From contig CANPJW010000017.1 in NCBI GenBank assembly GCA_947574505.1, positions 1-49,963 of the forward strand: DNA of 49,963 bases, given 5' to 3'. The notes beneath the pieces were generated by a model that saw nothing but the letters and a program-made list of their open reading frames with translations, had not been told where the DNA came from and did not search any database. Below, in pieces: positions 34,299 to 43,403 of this stretch. The position numbers and the translations under genes were made by a program. Source of the DNA: an uncultured Bacteroides sp. Its GTDB lineage: Bacteria; Bacteroidota; Bacteroidia; Bacteroidales; Bacteroidaceae. Each line of letters begins with the position of its first letter. Position 1 is the first letter of the stretch.

Positions 34299-36404
34299 TT
34301 ATAAGGTATATGATAAAGAATATTCTATTCCGTTGATGACCACTTTTATTGCGGCTCCGTTTTCGCTGTATCCGTTATCTGTAAACTGAGCAGAGAGGCT
34401 GTTTACGTCATTATTAGGATAAATGACAGTTATATAACGAGCAGTTTCATCAGCTGCCTTTGTCATATCAATAGTATATGATTGTCTTTCTTTGTATTCT
34501 CCCTTTACTTCGTATGAAATACGTCCTGTAAAAGGAGAACAAGTAATTTCTTTGTTAGCAAATGTACGGACTAAGATGTTGTTATTATCTTTGAAAGCAG
34601 TATGGACTCCATTCTCCTGAGTATCCATGACAACTTCGGTATTGCTTCCTTCACAAAGGTTAAAGCTTAGGTTGATGGTTCCTTCTGCTGTGCCTATACC
34701 TTCATCCACTAAAACTATCAAGTCTTTATCTTTTATATAAAATACGGCACGACGATGTTTCAGATTGTTATATCCTTGGTTCTCAAATACTATTAGTTCA
34801 GTATTGCCTTTTTCTGATTTTAGTAATTTACCATCTGCTTTTGTGATATTCTTTTTGTTTAACGATAAAGTATTGTGCTTATCAATACCACGGAACCAAT
34901 TGCGTAAACTATTATCTCCACCAGTTGTATAATAAGTACATACTCCTGAATCTGGGAAGAAGTTGCGTCCATTTCTATATAATTCAAATGTTCCATTATC
35001 TGCTTGATTATGAGTCCAACTACTAAGAACTGCAGAAAGATCATTACTCTTATTATTGCTAAATATCATAACTGTGGAAGCGGGTGTCCATCCATTACGT
35101 AATACATAATATCCGGCTTGATCGAATAGTTTCATGTCATTATTTGGGGTCTTTCCTTGTGGCGTGTTTCCATTAACGGCAGTTGCCATATATTTTAATT
35201 CTTCGCTATCTGAAAACATTTCAACATAATTTTTAAAATTATTATTGATTATGCTACGTGTTCGTGACCAAGAATCATTAAACATCGGAACAATGTTATC
35301 TGAACCTTTTTGGAAATAGTTTGGATACGTGAAGTACATTAATACTTCTGTCGCTTTGCGAAGTGGTTCAATGAAATCAGCAGGGAGCTTTTCCGATAAG
35401 TGATTGGCATCTGCTACTCTCATTATCTCGTAGAAATTATTGACGGTACTTATATGGTAACATAGTGACATTTCTTTGTGCCATCCATCATTCAAGAATT
35501 GACTTTTCACTTCTTGAGCAAGTGTTTGATAACCTGTATTTATCCACACTTCGGCATTTTTCAACTCAGGCATTAATGTTCCGGCTGTAGCCAATGCTTT
35601 AGCTTGGGTAACCAAGATATTTCCTCCTTTTGTATATGGATAATCAACCAGGAAATCTGCTTGTTCGGCAAAAGAGACAATGAAAGTGGATAACCATTCA
35701 GGAGTAAAGTTGTTAGAATGTTTAAAATATTCAAATAGTTCGACCTGATCATTGAGGCGGCTTGCTACTTGTAATTGCCACCAAGATGTTGTGTTTGTTC
35801 CCGTTTCCGGTTTAGGATTCTGTAAAATCCAATCTGTATAGGTTGCAATCCATGATTCAATATATTTTTCATCACCGCTTGCTCGATAAGCTTTACCTTG
35901 TGGGATGAACCATTGATGGCGATGCAATTGTTTCTGGTATTCATCTGATGCACCTTCCGGTGAATACTCCCAATTGATTTTATCATCTTTCTTTATAGAA
36001 TAAGGCTTTAAGGCGTTAGCGTCTTCAAAAAAATTATTCACGTGAAAACGGTAATCTTCCAATGCGTAATCTGCTTTGGCTTGGTCTGCATCTGTTATTG
36101 TTACATTCACAAGAGATAATCCAGGATTTGTCACATTAGTTCTTGTTCTATAATATTCCAGTAGTGCGTGAGCTGCATAATAGTGCTCGCCTGCTTCGTA
36201 GAAAGATTTAACCTTTTCCAATCCGGGGTAATCGAGATTGATAATATCAAAGAGTTTAGGTTCGACGACATCATTAGGCTTATTTTCCGGGAGTATTTCT
36301 ACACCAGAACTAATTTCACCAGATAATAAATCATCATCGTCGTCCACACATCCTGTAAAAGTGATGGCTGTGAACACGCAAGTAGCAAAGAAGATGTTCT
36401 TCAT
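34299..36404 (-). CDS. Surface heparinase III-type lyase lipoprotein (PL12)
   Basis: 701 aa. Lipobox FTGC (Cys19) is followed by VDDDDD, a strong acidic surface-export signal, so this is the outer enzyme that makes the first cuts. Catalytic residues by spacing from the other PL12: Asn262 (KGGNILVTQ), Tyr316 (MSLCYHIST, again 54 residues later) and His465 (WTHNQADNGTFE). The fold order is the same, toroid then beta-sandwich ending INGIEYSLSYTL. It corresponds to BT4662. It is the first gene after the locus promoter; its own ATG at 36404 is about 46 bases below the -7 box. Confidence 0.95.
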   Translation of the reverse strand: MKNIFFATCVFTAITFTGCVDDDDDLLSGEISSGVEILPENKPNDVVEPKLFDIINLDYPGLEKVKSFYEAGEHYYAAHALLEYYRTRTNVTNPGLSLVNVTITDADQAKADYALEDYRFHVNNFFEDANALKPYSIKKDDKINWEYSPEGASDEYQKQLHRHQWFIPQGKAYRASGDEKYIESWIATYTDWILQNPKPETGTNTTSWWQLQVASRLNDQVELFEYFKHSNNFTPEWLSTFIVSFAEQADFLVDYPYTKGGNILVTQAKALATAGTLMPELKNAEVWINTGYQTLAQEVKSQFLNDGWHKEMSLCYHISTVNNFYEIMRVADANHLSEKLPADFIEPLRKATEVLMYFTYPNYFQKGSDNIVPMFNDSWSRTRSIINNNFKNYVEMFSDSEELKYMATAVNGNTPQGKTPNNDMKLFDQAGYYVLRNGWTPASTVMIFSNNKSNDLSAVLSSWTHNQADNGTFELYRNGRNFFPDSGVCTYYTTGGDNSLRNWFRGIDKHNTLSLNKKNITKADGKLLKSEKGNTELIVFENQGYNNLKHRRAVFYIKDKDLIVLVDEGIGTAEGTINLSFNLCEGSNTEVVMDTQENGVHTAFKDNNNILVRTFANKEITCSPFTGRISYEVKGEYKERQSYTIDMTKAADETARYITVIYPNNDVNSLSAQFTDNGYSENGAAIKVVINGIEYSLSYTL

Positions 36405-36449
36405 GCTTTTATTAGGTTTTAATTATTAAAAGTTATATTTTACTGTTTG

Positions 36450-36457
36450 CAAATGTA
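36450..36457 (-). promoter_or_regulatory. -7 box of the heparan operon
   Basis: The minus strand reads TACATTTG (TAnnTTTG). No -33 TTTG lies at the normal distance, as expected for an activator-dependent promoter. Confidence 0.6.
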
Positions 36458-36479
36458 ATCTGTTTATTCCTATTCATTA

Positions 36480-36504
36480 AGCTGTCTTGTTCAAGCTTTG
36501 TTCA
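36480..36504. promoter_or_regulatory. Tandem TTGTTCA repeats, candidate hybrid-sensor binding site
   Basis: AGCTGTCTTGTTCA and AAGCTTTGTTCA lie in tandem; TTGTTCA recurs at 36487 and 36498, 11 bases (one helix turn) apart. The site is about 30-47 bases upstream of the -7 box, the usual place for an AraC-type activator. Confidence 0.45.
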
Positions 36505-36819
36505 AAAATGATTTTTTTGATATTAAATTTGTTGAATCATATATCATTTCTGTCTAAGAAAACTGTTATATATCTGATATCAGGCTTTTTATATATCATA
36601 ATGTAATCTAATCCAATTGTATTTGTAGCGTTGGTTTTGTACATTTTTAGGTGTTCTATTGGATGAATTTTAGTCCATAATGATTGGGGAAATCATGGTG
36701 GATTGGAGAAATAAGAAGGATAAGTGTAACTAATCGGAATGATTCGAAATATAATCTCATAATCTCTCTCTTACGTTACTTAAGAATCACAACCTACCTT
36801 GTTCCTATTTCTTAGCTGT

Positions 36820-36965
36820 AGGGAAACATTTTGTTTCCTGCCTTAGAAACTCCGGTTTCATAGGCTTGAAACAAAAGTTTCACCAGCTTGGAACTTTAGT
36901 TTCAAGCCTATGAAACTTAAGTTTCTTCCTGTTGAAACAAAAGTTTCAATTAGGAGAAACTACCT
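36820..36965. repeat. Large imperfect inverted repeat with perfect 18-bp core (right of operon)
   Basis: GTTTCATAGGCTTGAAAC at 36855-36872 recurs exactly as its reverse complement at 36899-36916. GAAAC/GTTTC occurs about ten times in the block. The outer arms (about 36823-36854 and 36917-36955) are also complementary with mismatches. It has the same plan and core length as the block at 16053-16300, though the base sequence differs. Confidence 0.65.
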
Positions 36966-36980
36966 TGGAACTTTATTCGG

Positions 36981-37080
36981 TGACAGCAAAAATGCCGTCA
37001 CCGTGCTGTCATAGCTTGCTGTCACATTATAGCATGCTTATAATCAAATATTTAAATGCAAATAGGTGACAGGTGACAGC
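36981..37080. repeat. Cluster of TGACAGC / GCTGTCA motifs
   Basis: TGACAGC at 36981 and 37074, TGACAG at 37067, and GCTGTCA at 37005 and 37018; CGGTGAC and GTCACCG near 36979-37003 form a small hairpin. It could be a protein-binding array or a processed 3' end of the sensor transcript. Confidence 0.45.
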
Positions 37081-37179
37081 AGATTTTCACTTTTTAATTC
37101 TTAGGAGGGATATTGTGAGATTATATTTTGGCTCAAATCCGTCAAGAAGAAAAGTACAGTCTTATACATTGTTGTTAGC

Positions 37180-40100
37180 TTATCCCTTTGCCTTCTTGAT
37201 ATACTCCGTAGGCAAACATCCGAAATACTTCTTGAAACTTGTAGCAAAGTAAGACGGTGTGTTGAATCCTACCATCGTACTGACTTCGGCTACCGTATAA
37301 CGTCCGTCCTTCAGTAATTTGGCAGCTTCATTAAAACGAATCTTGCGAATAAAGTCGATAGTAGATTCACCTGTGATAGCTTTCAACTTCAGATGTAGAT
37401 TGGAACGGCTCATATTCATTTCTCTGGCAAACTCGTCTGTAGAGAATTCGATGTTGTCCATGTTTTTTTCTACGATGGCAACGGCGCGTTTCAGTAAAGC
37501 TTCATCCATGGCGTTGAATGTAATCTTTTCCGGTTCCACTTCCAGAGATTTGGAATACCGTTCGAGCATACGCCTGCGAGTACGCATCATGTTCTGTATC
37601 TTTGTTGTCAGTATGGCAAGAGAGAATGGTTTGGGGATATAATCATCCGCACCCATTTGCAGACCTTCCATCTGGTCTTTAATCTCGCTTCTGGCTGACA
37701 GGATAATAACAGGGATATGGCAGGTACGGATATTCTGTTTCACATTCCTACATAGCTTGATACCATCCATCACAGGCATCATGACATCCGTAACAATAAT
37801 GTCCACTTCATTCTCTTTCAGTTTCTCCAAAGCCTCTTCACCGTTTCCGGCTTCCAGTGTATTGAAGAGTTCGGCAAGTCCGCTACTTAGGTAATGGCGG
37901 ATTTCGTTATTGTCTTCTACGATAAGAATTGTTCCCCGTTTTTTGTCACCTGATTCTATGGTTTCATTTTCCACCTTTTCCGTATCAATGAAATACATCT
38001 CTTTGGAATTGGTAGAATATACCTGTTCTTCTTCGTTTTTGTTATCAATGGAAGCTAATTCGGATGGCTTGTAGGTGTTTATATTCTGCGGAAGATATAC
38101 AGAGAACGTACTGCCTTTACCCTCTTCGCTATCCAGTTCAATGCGGCCGTGATGTAATTCTACCAAGCGTTGTACCAATGAAAGACCGATACCGCTTCCC
38201 ACGTGCTCGCTTTCAATCTGATAGAATCGTTCGAATATCTTTCCTTGTTTGTTGATAGGAATGCCGATACCTGTATCACTGACTTGCAGTATCAGGTAGT
38301 TATTTTCCTCTTTCAGAGTCACGGTAATGCTTTGTCCGCTTTCTGTATATTTGAAAGCATTTGAAAGCAGATTGTTGACAATCAGTTCCAGATAATTGGG
38401 ATCGAAAAGTTCCTCTTTGTCTTCCAATTCCGAGTGAAGCGTATAGGTAATCTTTTTATGACGCGCCAGTTTATCATAGAATAGGAAATTGTCATGTATC
38501 AACTGGTGGGCATTTTCTTTTTTCACCTTTAATTCAAACACTCCAAGTTCGGCCCGGCGGTAATCCATCAACTGATTGACCAAATGCAGCAGGCGATTGG
38601 CATTTCGCTGGATATACTCCAGTTGGTTCCGTGTCCAGCGGTCGCTTATCTTGTTGATAATTTCCTGTAAAGGAGCTAAGATAAGGGTCAGCGGAGTACG
38701 CAATTCATGAGAAATATTGATGAAGAAACGCATCTTCATCTGGTTGATTTCCTCCTGGTGCTCCTTGTCCCTGCGTTCTATCTCCAGTTCCGCTTCCATG
38801 CTTTTCCGCATCCAGAAGAAACGGAATACGAAAGTGATGAAACCGATGAAAGTGGCGAGGAAAAGAAGTATCGCCCACCAAGTCTTGTACCATATGGGCA
38901 GGACTGTGATTTCGAGTACGGTGGGAGTCATATTCCATTTTCCGTCGCTATTGGCAGCCTTTACGAGGAAATGATAAGTACCTTGCGGCAGGTTGGAGTA
39001 GGAGACAGAACGTTTGTCTGTCAGATAATACCACTCTTTGTCATAACCTTCCAGCTTATAGGCAAATGTATTGTGCTGTCCCGAAATATAGTTGGATACC
39101 ACAAACTCGATGGTGAAAGCCGTTTGCCATGATTTCAATGTGATACTTTCCGTTTCGTTGATACTCTTGGTCAGGATGCCGGTCTCGTCATCGGGGCGGA
39201 CTGTTTTATTGAACAGTTGCAGTTTGGTTATTACTACAGGTGGGGTATAAGGGTTGTCCAGCAGCAATTCCGGACGGAAAGTTGTGATACCGTTGATACC
39301 CCCGAAATACATTTGCCCGCTGGAAGTGCGGCAGTATGAGGAAGTATTGAACTGGTTGCTTTGCAGACCGTCCGATTCGGTAAAGTTACGGAATTTTTCA
39401 GTTTCCGGGTTAAAGCAGGAAATACCCCGGTTGGTACTCAGCCAGAGTCGTCCGAAAGTATCTTCCAGGATACCATAGACTACATTATTAGGCAAACCGT
39501 TGGCAGTGGTATATCGTTTGATTTTCTTTTCTTTCTCATTAAAGCAATAGACCCCCTCACGCGTACCTATCCAAATGACACCGTTATTTGCTTCGTAAAT
39601 GCAGTTGGTGAACATTTTCGTAACGGAAGACGACGGAAGAATAGAAGCCTTTTGTATATCCAATCCTTGTTGCAGGAAAACTGATATCCCTTCTTCACCG
39701 CCGACCCAAAGCCGATTATGTGAATCCCTGAACAGGGTTGTAATCTGCTGGGGTGTGAACGGAGTACCGTCTTTCTCTTTATTTATGGTCGTAAAACTTT
39801 GTTGGGCGGGATTGAAGCTGACTAAAGCACTCAATGTTCCCAACAGGAGATTGCCGCCCTCGTCGGGGATAATAGCATATACGTTTTCATTCACCAACCG
39901 GCTGTTGGTCTGATTGAAACTTTCCATTCGTCCGCTGTTGCGGTGGAGAACAGTCAGTCCGCCGGCATGAGTACCGATATATACCAATGACTTCTGCTCG
40001 TCTACATATACGGCTTTGATGTTATTGGAACCGATTCCTATTTCCCGTTCGTTTTCCTGCAATGCATAATGTGTAAACTGTTGTGTTTTGGTGTTGTATA

Positions 40101-41241
40101 GGTTCAGTCCGCCGTCATTGGTTCCTATCCAAAGATTCTTGTCCTTATCTTCTACAATACAACTTACTACATTGTCGCTCAATGAGTTCTTATAAGGAAT
40201 ACGCTGTATGGTCTTGAACCGGTTCCGGATGGGATGGTAATAGTTTAATCCGCCGAAATAAGTTCCAAGCCACATGCCTCCTTGCGAATCCATAAAGATA
40301 CTGCGAACCGAACGTTGCGACAGACTGCCTTTTTCTACCGGACTACTACTATATGAGATAAATGAGTCACTTGCCTCATGATAAATATTCAAATCATTGA
40401 ATGTACCTATCCATAAACGGTTTTGTGAATCCAGTGCCAACGAACGGATATAATTGGAACTGATACTTTTAGGATTGGAAGAGGAATGGAGGTATGTCTT
40501 AACTTCGTTGGTTTTCGGGTTGAACAGAAGCAAGCCGGCTCCTTCGGTCGCTATCCATATGCGGGTGGGAGATTGCTGCAAGATAGATTGAATCCGTTTG
40601 GTGTCTGATATAGGAGTCATCTTTTCCAGACTTTTCTGTGGGATAGAGTAGCTGTAAAGCCCGTTCTCCATTGTACCGATATAGATTACATCTCCATGCC
40701 TGTAAAGAGCGGTGGCTATAATCTTATGCATGGCTGTGCCGAAAGAATCGTCCACAAATTTGGATTCTTTTATGTCGAACATGATAAGACCTTCCGGTGT
40801 GCTTATAAGCAATTGTTCCGGTGAAATCTCGGCAATGCCGTTGATTTGCTGCCGTTTCCCTTTCTTCTCGTAGAAAAAGTTGTTGAACTGGTCTTTTTCT
40901 TCATCATAGCATGACAGCCCGTCCCGTGTGCCTATCCAAACCCGTCCCCGGCTATCTGTTTTTACAATTCGCGAAATATCATTGGCTATACTGTTAGGGT
41001 CATCCTCATTGTGCTGATAGACTGTGAAGGCATACCCGTCATATTTGTTCACTCCATCATAGGTAGCAAACCACATATTGCCCCGTTTATCCTGGTCAAT
41101 GGCGAATACGGTACTTTGCGACAATCCTTCATTAATAGAAATATAAGAGAAATTTATTTGTTCCGGAATCTCGGAAAAAGCAGGATTTGTTCCTATGTAT
41201 AGAAAGAACAGACAGATTATTATATTTTTTAGATAGCTCAT
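37180..41241 (-). CDS. Hybrid two-component system regulator of heparan use
   Basis: 1353 aa. Signal peptide, two seven-bladed regulator propellers in the periplasm (about 30-700, many repeats such as RGRVWIGTRDGLSCYDEEKD), Y_Y_Y domain (about 700-780), one membrane helix (about 785-806), histidine kinase with phospho-acceptor His845 (ISHELRTPLT), ATPase domain (DTGIGIP, GSGIGLSLVQ), receiver domain with Asp1152 (VTDVMMPVMDG), and a C-terminal AraC-type HTH (about 1240-1350). Such proteins bind an oligosaccharide in the periplasm and activate their locus directly. It corresponds to BT4663, whose ligand is a heparan-derived unsaturated disaccharide. It is transcribed from its own promoter (41270-41277). 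Confidence 0.97.
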   Translation of the reverse strand: MSYLKNIIICLFFLYIGTNPAFSEIPEQINFSYISINEGLSQSTVFAIDQDKRGNMWFATYDGVNKYDGYAFTVYQHNEDDPNSIANDISRIVKTDSRGRVWIGTRDGLSCYDEEKDQFNNFFYEKKGKRQQINGIAEISPEQLLISTPEGLIMFDIKESKFVDDSFGTAMHKIIATALYRHGDVIYIGTMENGLYSYSIPQKSLEKMTPISDTKRIQSILQQSPTRIWIATEGAGLLLFNPKTNEVKTYLHSSSNPKSISSNYIRSLALDSQNRLWIGTFNDLNIYHEASDSFISYSSSPVEKGSLSQRSVRSIFMDSQGGMWLGTYFGGLNYYHPIRNRFKTIQRIPYKNSLSDNVVSCIVEDKDKNLWIGTNDGGLNLYNTKTQQFTHYALQENEREIGIGSNNIKAVYVDEQKSLVYIGTHAGGLTVLHRNSGRMESFNQTNSRLVNENVYAIIPDEGGNLLLGTLSALVSFNPAQQSFTTINKEKDGTPFTPQQITTLFRDSHNRLWVGGEEGISVFLQQGLDIQKASILPSSSVTKMFTNCIYEANNGVIWIGTREGVYCFNEKEKKIKRYTTANGLPNNVVYGILEDTFGRLWLSTNRGISCFNPETEKFRNFTESDGLQSNQFNTSSYCRTSSGQMYFGGINGITTFRPELLLDNPYTPPVVITKLQLFNKTVRPDDETGILTKSINETESITLKSWQTAFTIEFVVSNYISGQHNTFAYKLEGYDKEWYYLTDKRSVSYSNLPQGTYHFLVKAANSDGKWNMTPTVLEITVLPIWYKTWWAILLFLATFIGFITFVFRFFWMRKSMEAELEIERRDKEHQEEINQMKMRFFINISHELRTPLTLILAPLQEIINKISDRWTRNQLEYIQRNANRLLHLVNQLMDYRRAELGVFELKVKKENAHQLIHDNFLFYDKLARHKKITYTLHSELEDKEELFDPNYLELIVNNLLSNAFKYTESGQSITVTLKEENNYLILQVSDTGIGIPINKQGKIFERFYQIESEHVGSGIGLSLVQRLVELHHGRIELDSEEGKGSTFSVYLPQNINTYKPSELASIDNKNEEEQVYSTNSKEMYFIDTEKVENETIESGDKKRGTILIVEDNNEIRHYLSSGLAELFNTLEAGNGEEALEKLKENEVDIIVTDVMMPVMDGIKLCRNVKQNIRTCHIPVIILSARSEIKDQMEGLQMGADDYIPKPFSLAILTTKIQNMMRTRRRMLERYSKSLEVEPEKITFNAMDEALLKRAVAIVEKNMDNIEFSTDEFAREMNMSRSNLHLKLKAITGESTIDFIRKIRFNEAAKLLKDGRYTVAEVSTMVGFNTPSYFATSFKKYFGCLPTEYIKKAKG

Positions 41242-41269
41242 TATTAGGTCGTAAGATTAATAGTGGCGC

Positions 41270-41277
41270 CAAAGGTA
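41270..41277 (-). promoter_or_regulatory. -7 box of the hybrid sensor gene
   Basis: The minus strand reads TACCTTTG (TAnnTTTG), giving a leader of about 22 nt before the ATG at 41241. No clear -33 box. Confidence 0.6.
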
Positions 41278-41319
41278 ATAAAATCTTTTCTATACAGTAT
41301 AATGAAAAATAGAAAAAGA

Positions 41320-41451
41320 TATATCCACCGCTTCCATCAGACCGTCTTTGAGCAACAGGGAAACGATAACACCTGCGCCATGGTAACGAAGACCACCGGC
41401 ATGAATATGGACCGGAGCAAAATTGTGTCGTCGTTCATAATATTGTGGCTT
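41320..41451 (-). pseudogene. Fragment of a TrpB-like (tryptophan synthase beta, TrpB2) gene
   Basis: The minus-strand frame opens after a TAA at 41454 and reads KPQYYERRHNFAPVHIHAGG, then LRYHGAGVIVSLLLKDGLME and AVDI, before drifting into non-matching residues up to a TAG at 41290. The HAGGLRYHG stretch is characteristic of the PLP-dependent TrpB2 family C-terminal half. Only about 44 codons remain, with no start, so it is a decayed remnant. The match is from memory and should be confirmed. Confidence 0.5.
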
Positions 41452-41474
41452 TTAATTTTCTGCTGCCAGATGTA

Positions 41475-41506
41475 GACAAAATTTTTAATATTCGGATAAT
41501 TTTGTC
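41475..41506. repeat. 9-bp inverted repeat upstream of trkH
   Basis: GACAAAATT at 41475-41483 and AATTTTGTC at 41498-41506. It is 33 bases upstream of the trk -7 box, so it may be an operator. Confidence 0.35.
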
Positions 41507-41538
41507 AACAAAGAATCGGTTTCGATTGTTGTTTTATT

Positions 41539-41546
41539 TAAGTTTG
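41539..41546 (+). promoter_or_regulatory. -7 box of the trkH-trkA operon
   Basis: TAAGTTTG (TAnnTTTG), 23 bases upstream of the trkH ATG. No -33 at the standard distance. Confidence 0.55.
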
Positions 41547-41569
41547 CGCGATGTTATAAAAAATATGAT

Positions 41570-43399
41570 ATGAAGATTTATCATAAATTCTTGTTATACC
41601 AAAACAAACTGCTGAAGCCGTATATACATATTATATTAGGCTTGGTAGGAGCATTGACCTATTTAGCGTCTCTTGCGCTGATTGTCGGGGTTGTTTACGA
41701 ACATGGCTTTCCGCTGTCGGCGGATGAAATAGCGAAAATACAAGTCCTGTATAAAGCCGTATGGGTTATCTTTCTGATTGATGTCACCCTGCATATCTCC
41801 CTTGAATACCGAAGTACCAAGAAACAATATCGAGGGTTGGCATGGATATTGAGTGTCTTGCTATATCTCACTTTGATACCTGTTATTTTTCATCAACCGG
41901 AGGAGGAAGGAGCTATTCTGCAGTTTTGGGGGTTCCTGCATGGAAAGTTCTATCATTTGGTATTATTGCTGATTTTCTCTTTCTTGAATTTGTCCAACGG
42001 CCTGGTGCGCCTGTTGGGACGCCGTACCAATCCGTCTTTGATGCTGGCAGTCAGCTTTCTTGCTATTATTCTGATTGGTACAGGGCTGCTGATGTTGCCA
42101 CGATGTACGGTGAATGGCATTACTTGGGTTGATTCGTTGTTCACGGCTACGAGTGCGGTATGTGTCACGGGATTAGTCCCGGTCGATGTGGCGACTACGT
42201 TTACTACCGGTGGTCTTGTTGTCATTATCCTGCTGATTCAGATAGGCGGATTGGGAGTGATGACCTTGACCAGCTTCTTTGCGATGTTCTTTATGGGGAA
42301 TACTTCTCTTTACAACCAGTTGGTGGTACGCGATATGGTCAGTTCCAATTCGTTAGGTTCGTTGCTGTCCACCTTATTATATATACTCGGATTTACCTTG
42401 GTGATTGAAGGCATCGGCATGGTTTCTATCTGGTTCAGTATTCACGGCACATTGGGAATGAGTCTGGAGAGTGAACTGGCTTTTTCTGCTTTCCATTCCA
42501 TTTCTGCTTTCTGTAATGCCGGATTCTCCACGCTTTCCGGCAATTTGGGCAATCCGATGGTGATGACTAATCATAATTGGTTGTTTATCTCTGTTTCTTT
42601 TCTGGTTATTTTGGGCGGTATCGGTTTTCCTATCCTGGTCAATTTCAAAGATATTGTATTGTATCATTTGCGTCATTTCTGGAGGTTTGTACGTACCCGC
42701 AAACTGGAAAAGCACCGTACGCTTCATCTCTATAATCTGAATACGAAGATTGTACTGATAATGACTTTCCTGCTGTTGGTTATCGGCACGTTGGCGATTG
42801 CCGCTTTTGAATGGAACGCTTCATTTGCAGGAATGCCTGTGGCAGACAAATGGACGCAGGCTTTCTTTAATGCCACTTGTCCGCGAACAGCAGGTTTTAG
42901 CAGCGTAGACCTGACTTCGTTGGGTGTGCAGACCTTATTGGTTTATTTAGTCTTGATGTGGATTGGTGGGGGCGCCCAGTCTACTGCCGGTGGTGTGAAG
43001 GTAAATGCTTTTGCAGTAGTTGTCCTGAACCTTGTAGCTGTGCTGCGTGGAACGGAGCGTGTAGAGGTATTCGGCAGGGAGCTTTCGCACGATTCTATCC
43101 GGCGTTCCAATGCTACGGTAGTCATGTCATTGGGAGTGCTGTTCCTCTTTATCTTTATATTGAGCGTCCTTGAACCTCAGGTATCATTGATGGCATTGAC
43201 TTTCGAATGTGTGTCGGCACTTAGTACGGTAGGTTCCAGCTTGAATCTGACTCCGAAGTTGTGTGACGCAAGTAAATTATTGGTGGCATTATTGATGTTT
43301 ATCGGGCGTGTGGGGCTGATTACGTTGATGCTCGGAATTGTGAAACAGAAAAAGAATACAAAATACCGTTATCCGAGTGATAACATAATCATAAACTAA
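41570..43399 (+). CDS. trkH: Potassium channel-type transporter subunit TrkH/KtrB
   Basis: 609 aa integral membrane protein. Four membrane-pore-membrane repeats carry filter-like segments (ATSAVCVTGLVPVDV; SISAFCNAGFSTL; ATCPRTAGFSSVD; VSALSTVGSSLNLT), each with the key Gly of the potassium filter. About 140 residues of extra N-terminal membrane helices precede the core, making it longer than KtrB (about 450 aa) but usual for Bacteroidetes. It takes up potassium with proton or sodium coupling and needs the cytoplasmic TrkA ring encoded 4 bases downstream. Confidence 0.95.
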   Translation: MKIYHKFLLYQNKLLKPYIHIILGLVGALTYLASLALIVGVVYEHGFPLSADEIAKIQVLYKAVWVIFLIDVTLHISLEYRSTKKQYRGLAWILSVLLYLTLIPVIFHQPEEEGAILQFWGFLHGKFYHLVLLLIFSFLNLSNGLVRLLGRRTNPSLMLAVSFLAIILIGTGLLMLPRCTVNGITWVDSLFTATSAVCVTGLVPVDVATTFTTGGLVVIILLIQIGGLGVMTLTSFFAMFFMGNTSLYNQLVVRDMVSSNSLGSLLSTLLYILGFTLVIEGIGMVSIWFSIHGTLGMSLESELAFSAFHSISAFCNAGFSTLSGNLGNPMVMTNHNWLFISVSFLVILGGIGFPILVNFKDIVLYHLRHFWRFVRTRKLEKHRTLHLYNLNTKIVLIMTFLLLVIGTLAIAAFEWNASFAGMPVADKWTQAFFNATCPRTAGFSSVDLTSLGVQTLLVYLVLMWIGGGAQSTAGGVKVNAFAVVVLNLVAVLRGTERVEVFGRELSHDSIRRSNATVVMSLGVLFLFIFILSVLEPQVSLMALTFECVSALSTVGSSLNLTPKLCDASKLLVALLMFIGRVGLITLMLGIVKQKKNTKYRYPSDNIIIN

Positions 43400-43403
43400 A
43401 GAT

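Larger units (their letters stand above)
36405..37179. promoter_or_regulatory. Control region between the hybrid sensor gene and the heparan operon
   Basis: 775 bases without a gene. From right to left: a cluster of TGACAGC/GCTGTCA motifs (36981-37080), a large GAAAC-rich inverted repeat (36820-36965), an AT-rich stretch, TTGTTCA direct repeats (36487-36504), and a -7 box (36450-36457). This is where the hybrid sensor should act. Confidence 0.6.
41242..41569. other. Divergent promoter region with a gene remnant
   Basis: 328 bases between the hybrid sensor and trkH. They hold the sensor promoter, a TrpB-like fragment on the minus strand, an inverted repeat (41475-41506) and the trk promoter. 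Confidence 0.6.

Noticed and set aside
36820..37080. CRISPR array
   Set aside because: The GAAAC and TGACAGC units are short, irregularly spaced and occur in both orientations; there are no equal spacers and no cas genes.
41263..41475. 70-codon plus-strand frame upstream of trkH
   Set aside because: It runs antisense to the TrpB-like remnant, overlaps the sensor promoter and has no plausible RBS; its hydrophobic end is a by-product of AT-rich DNA.
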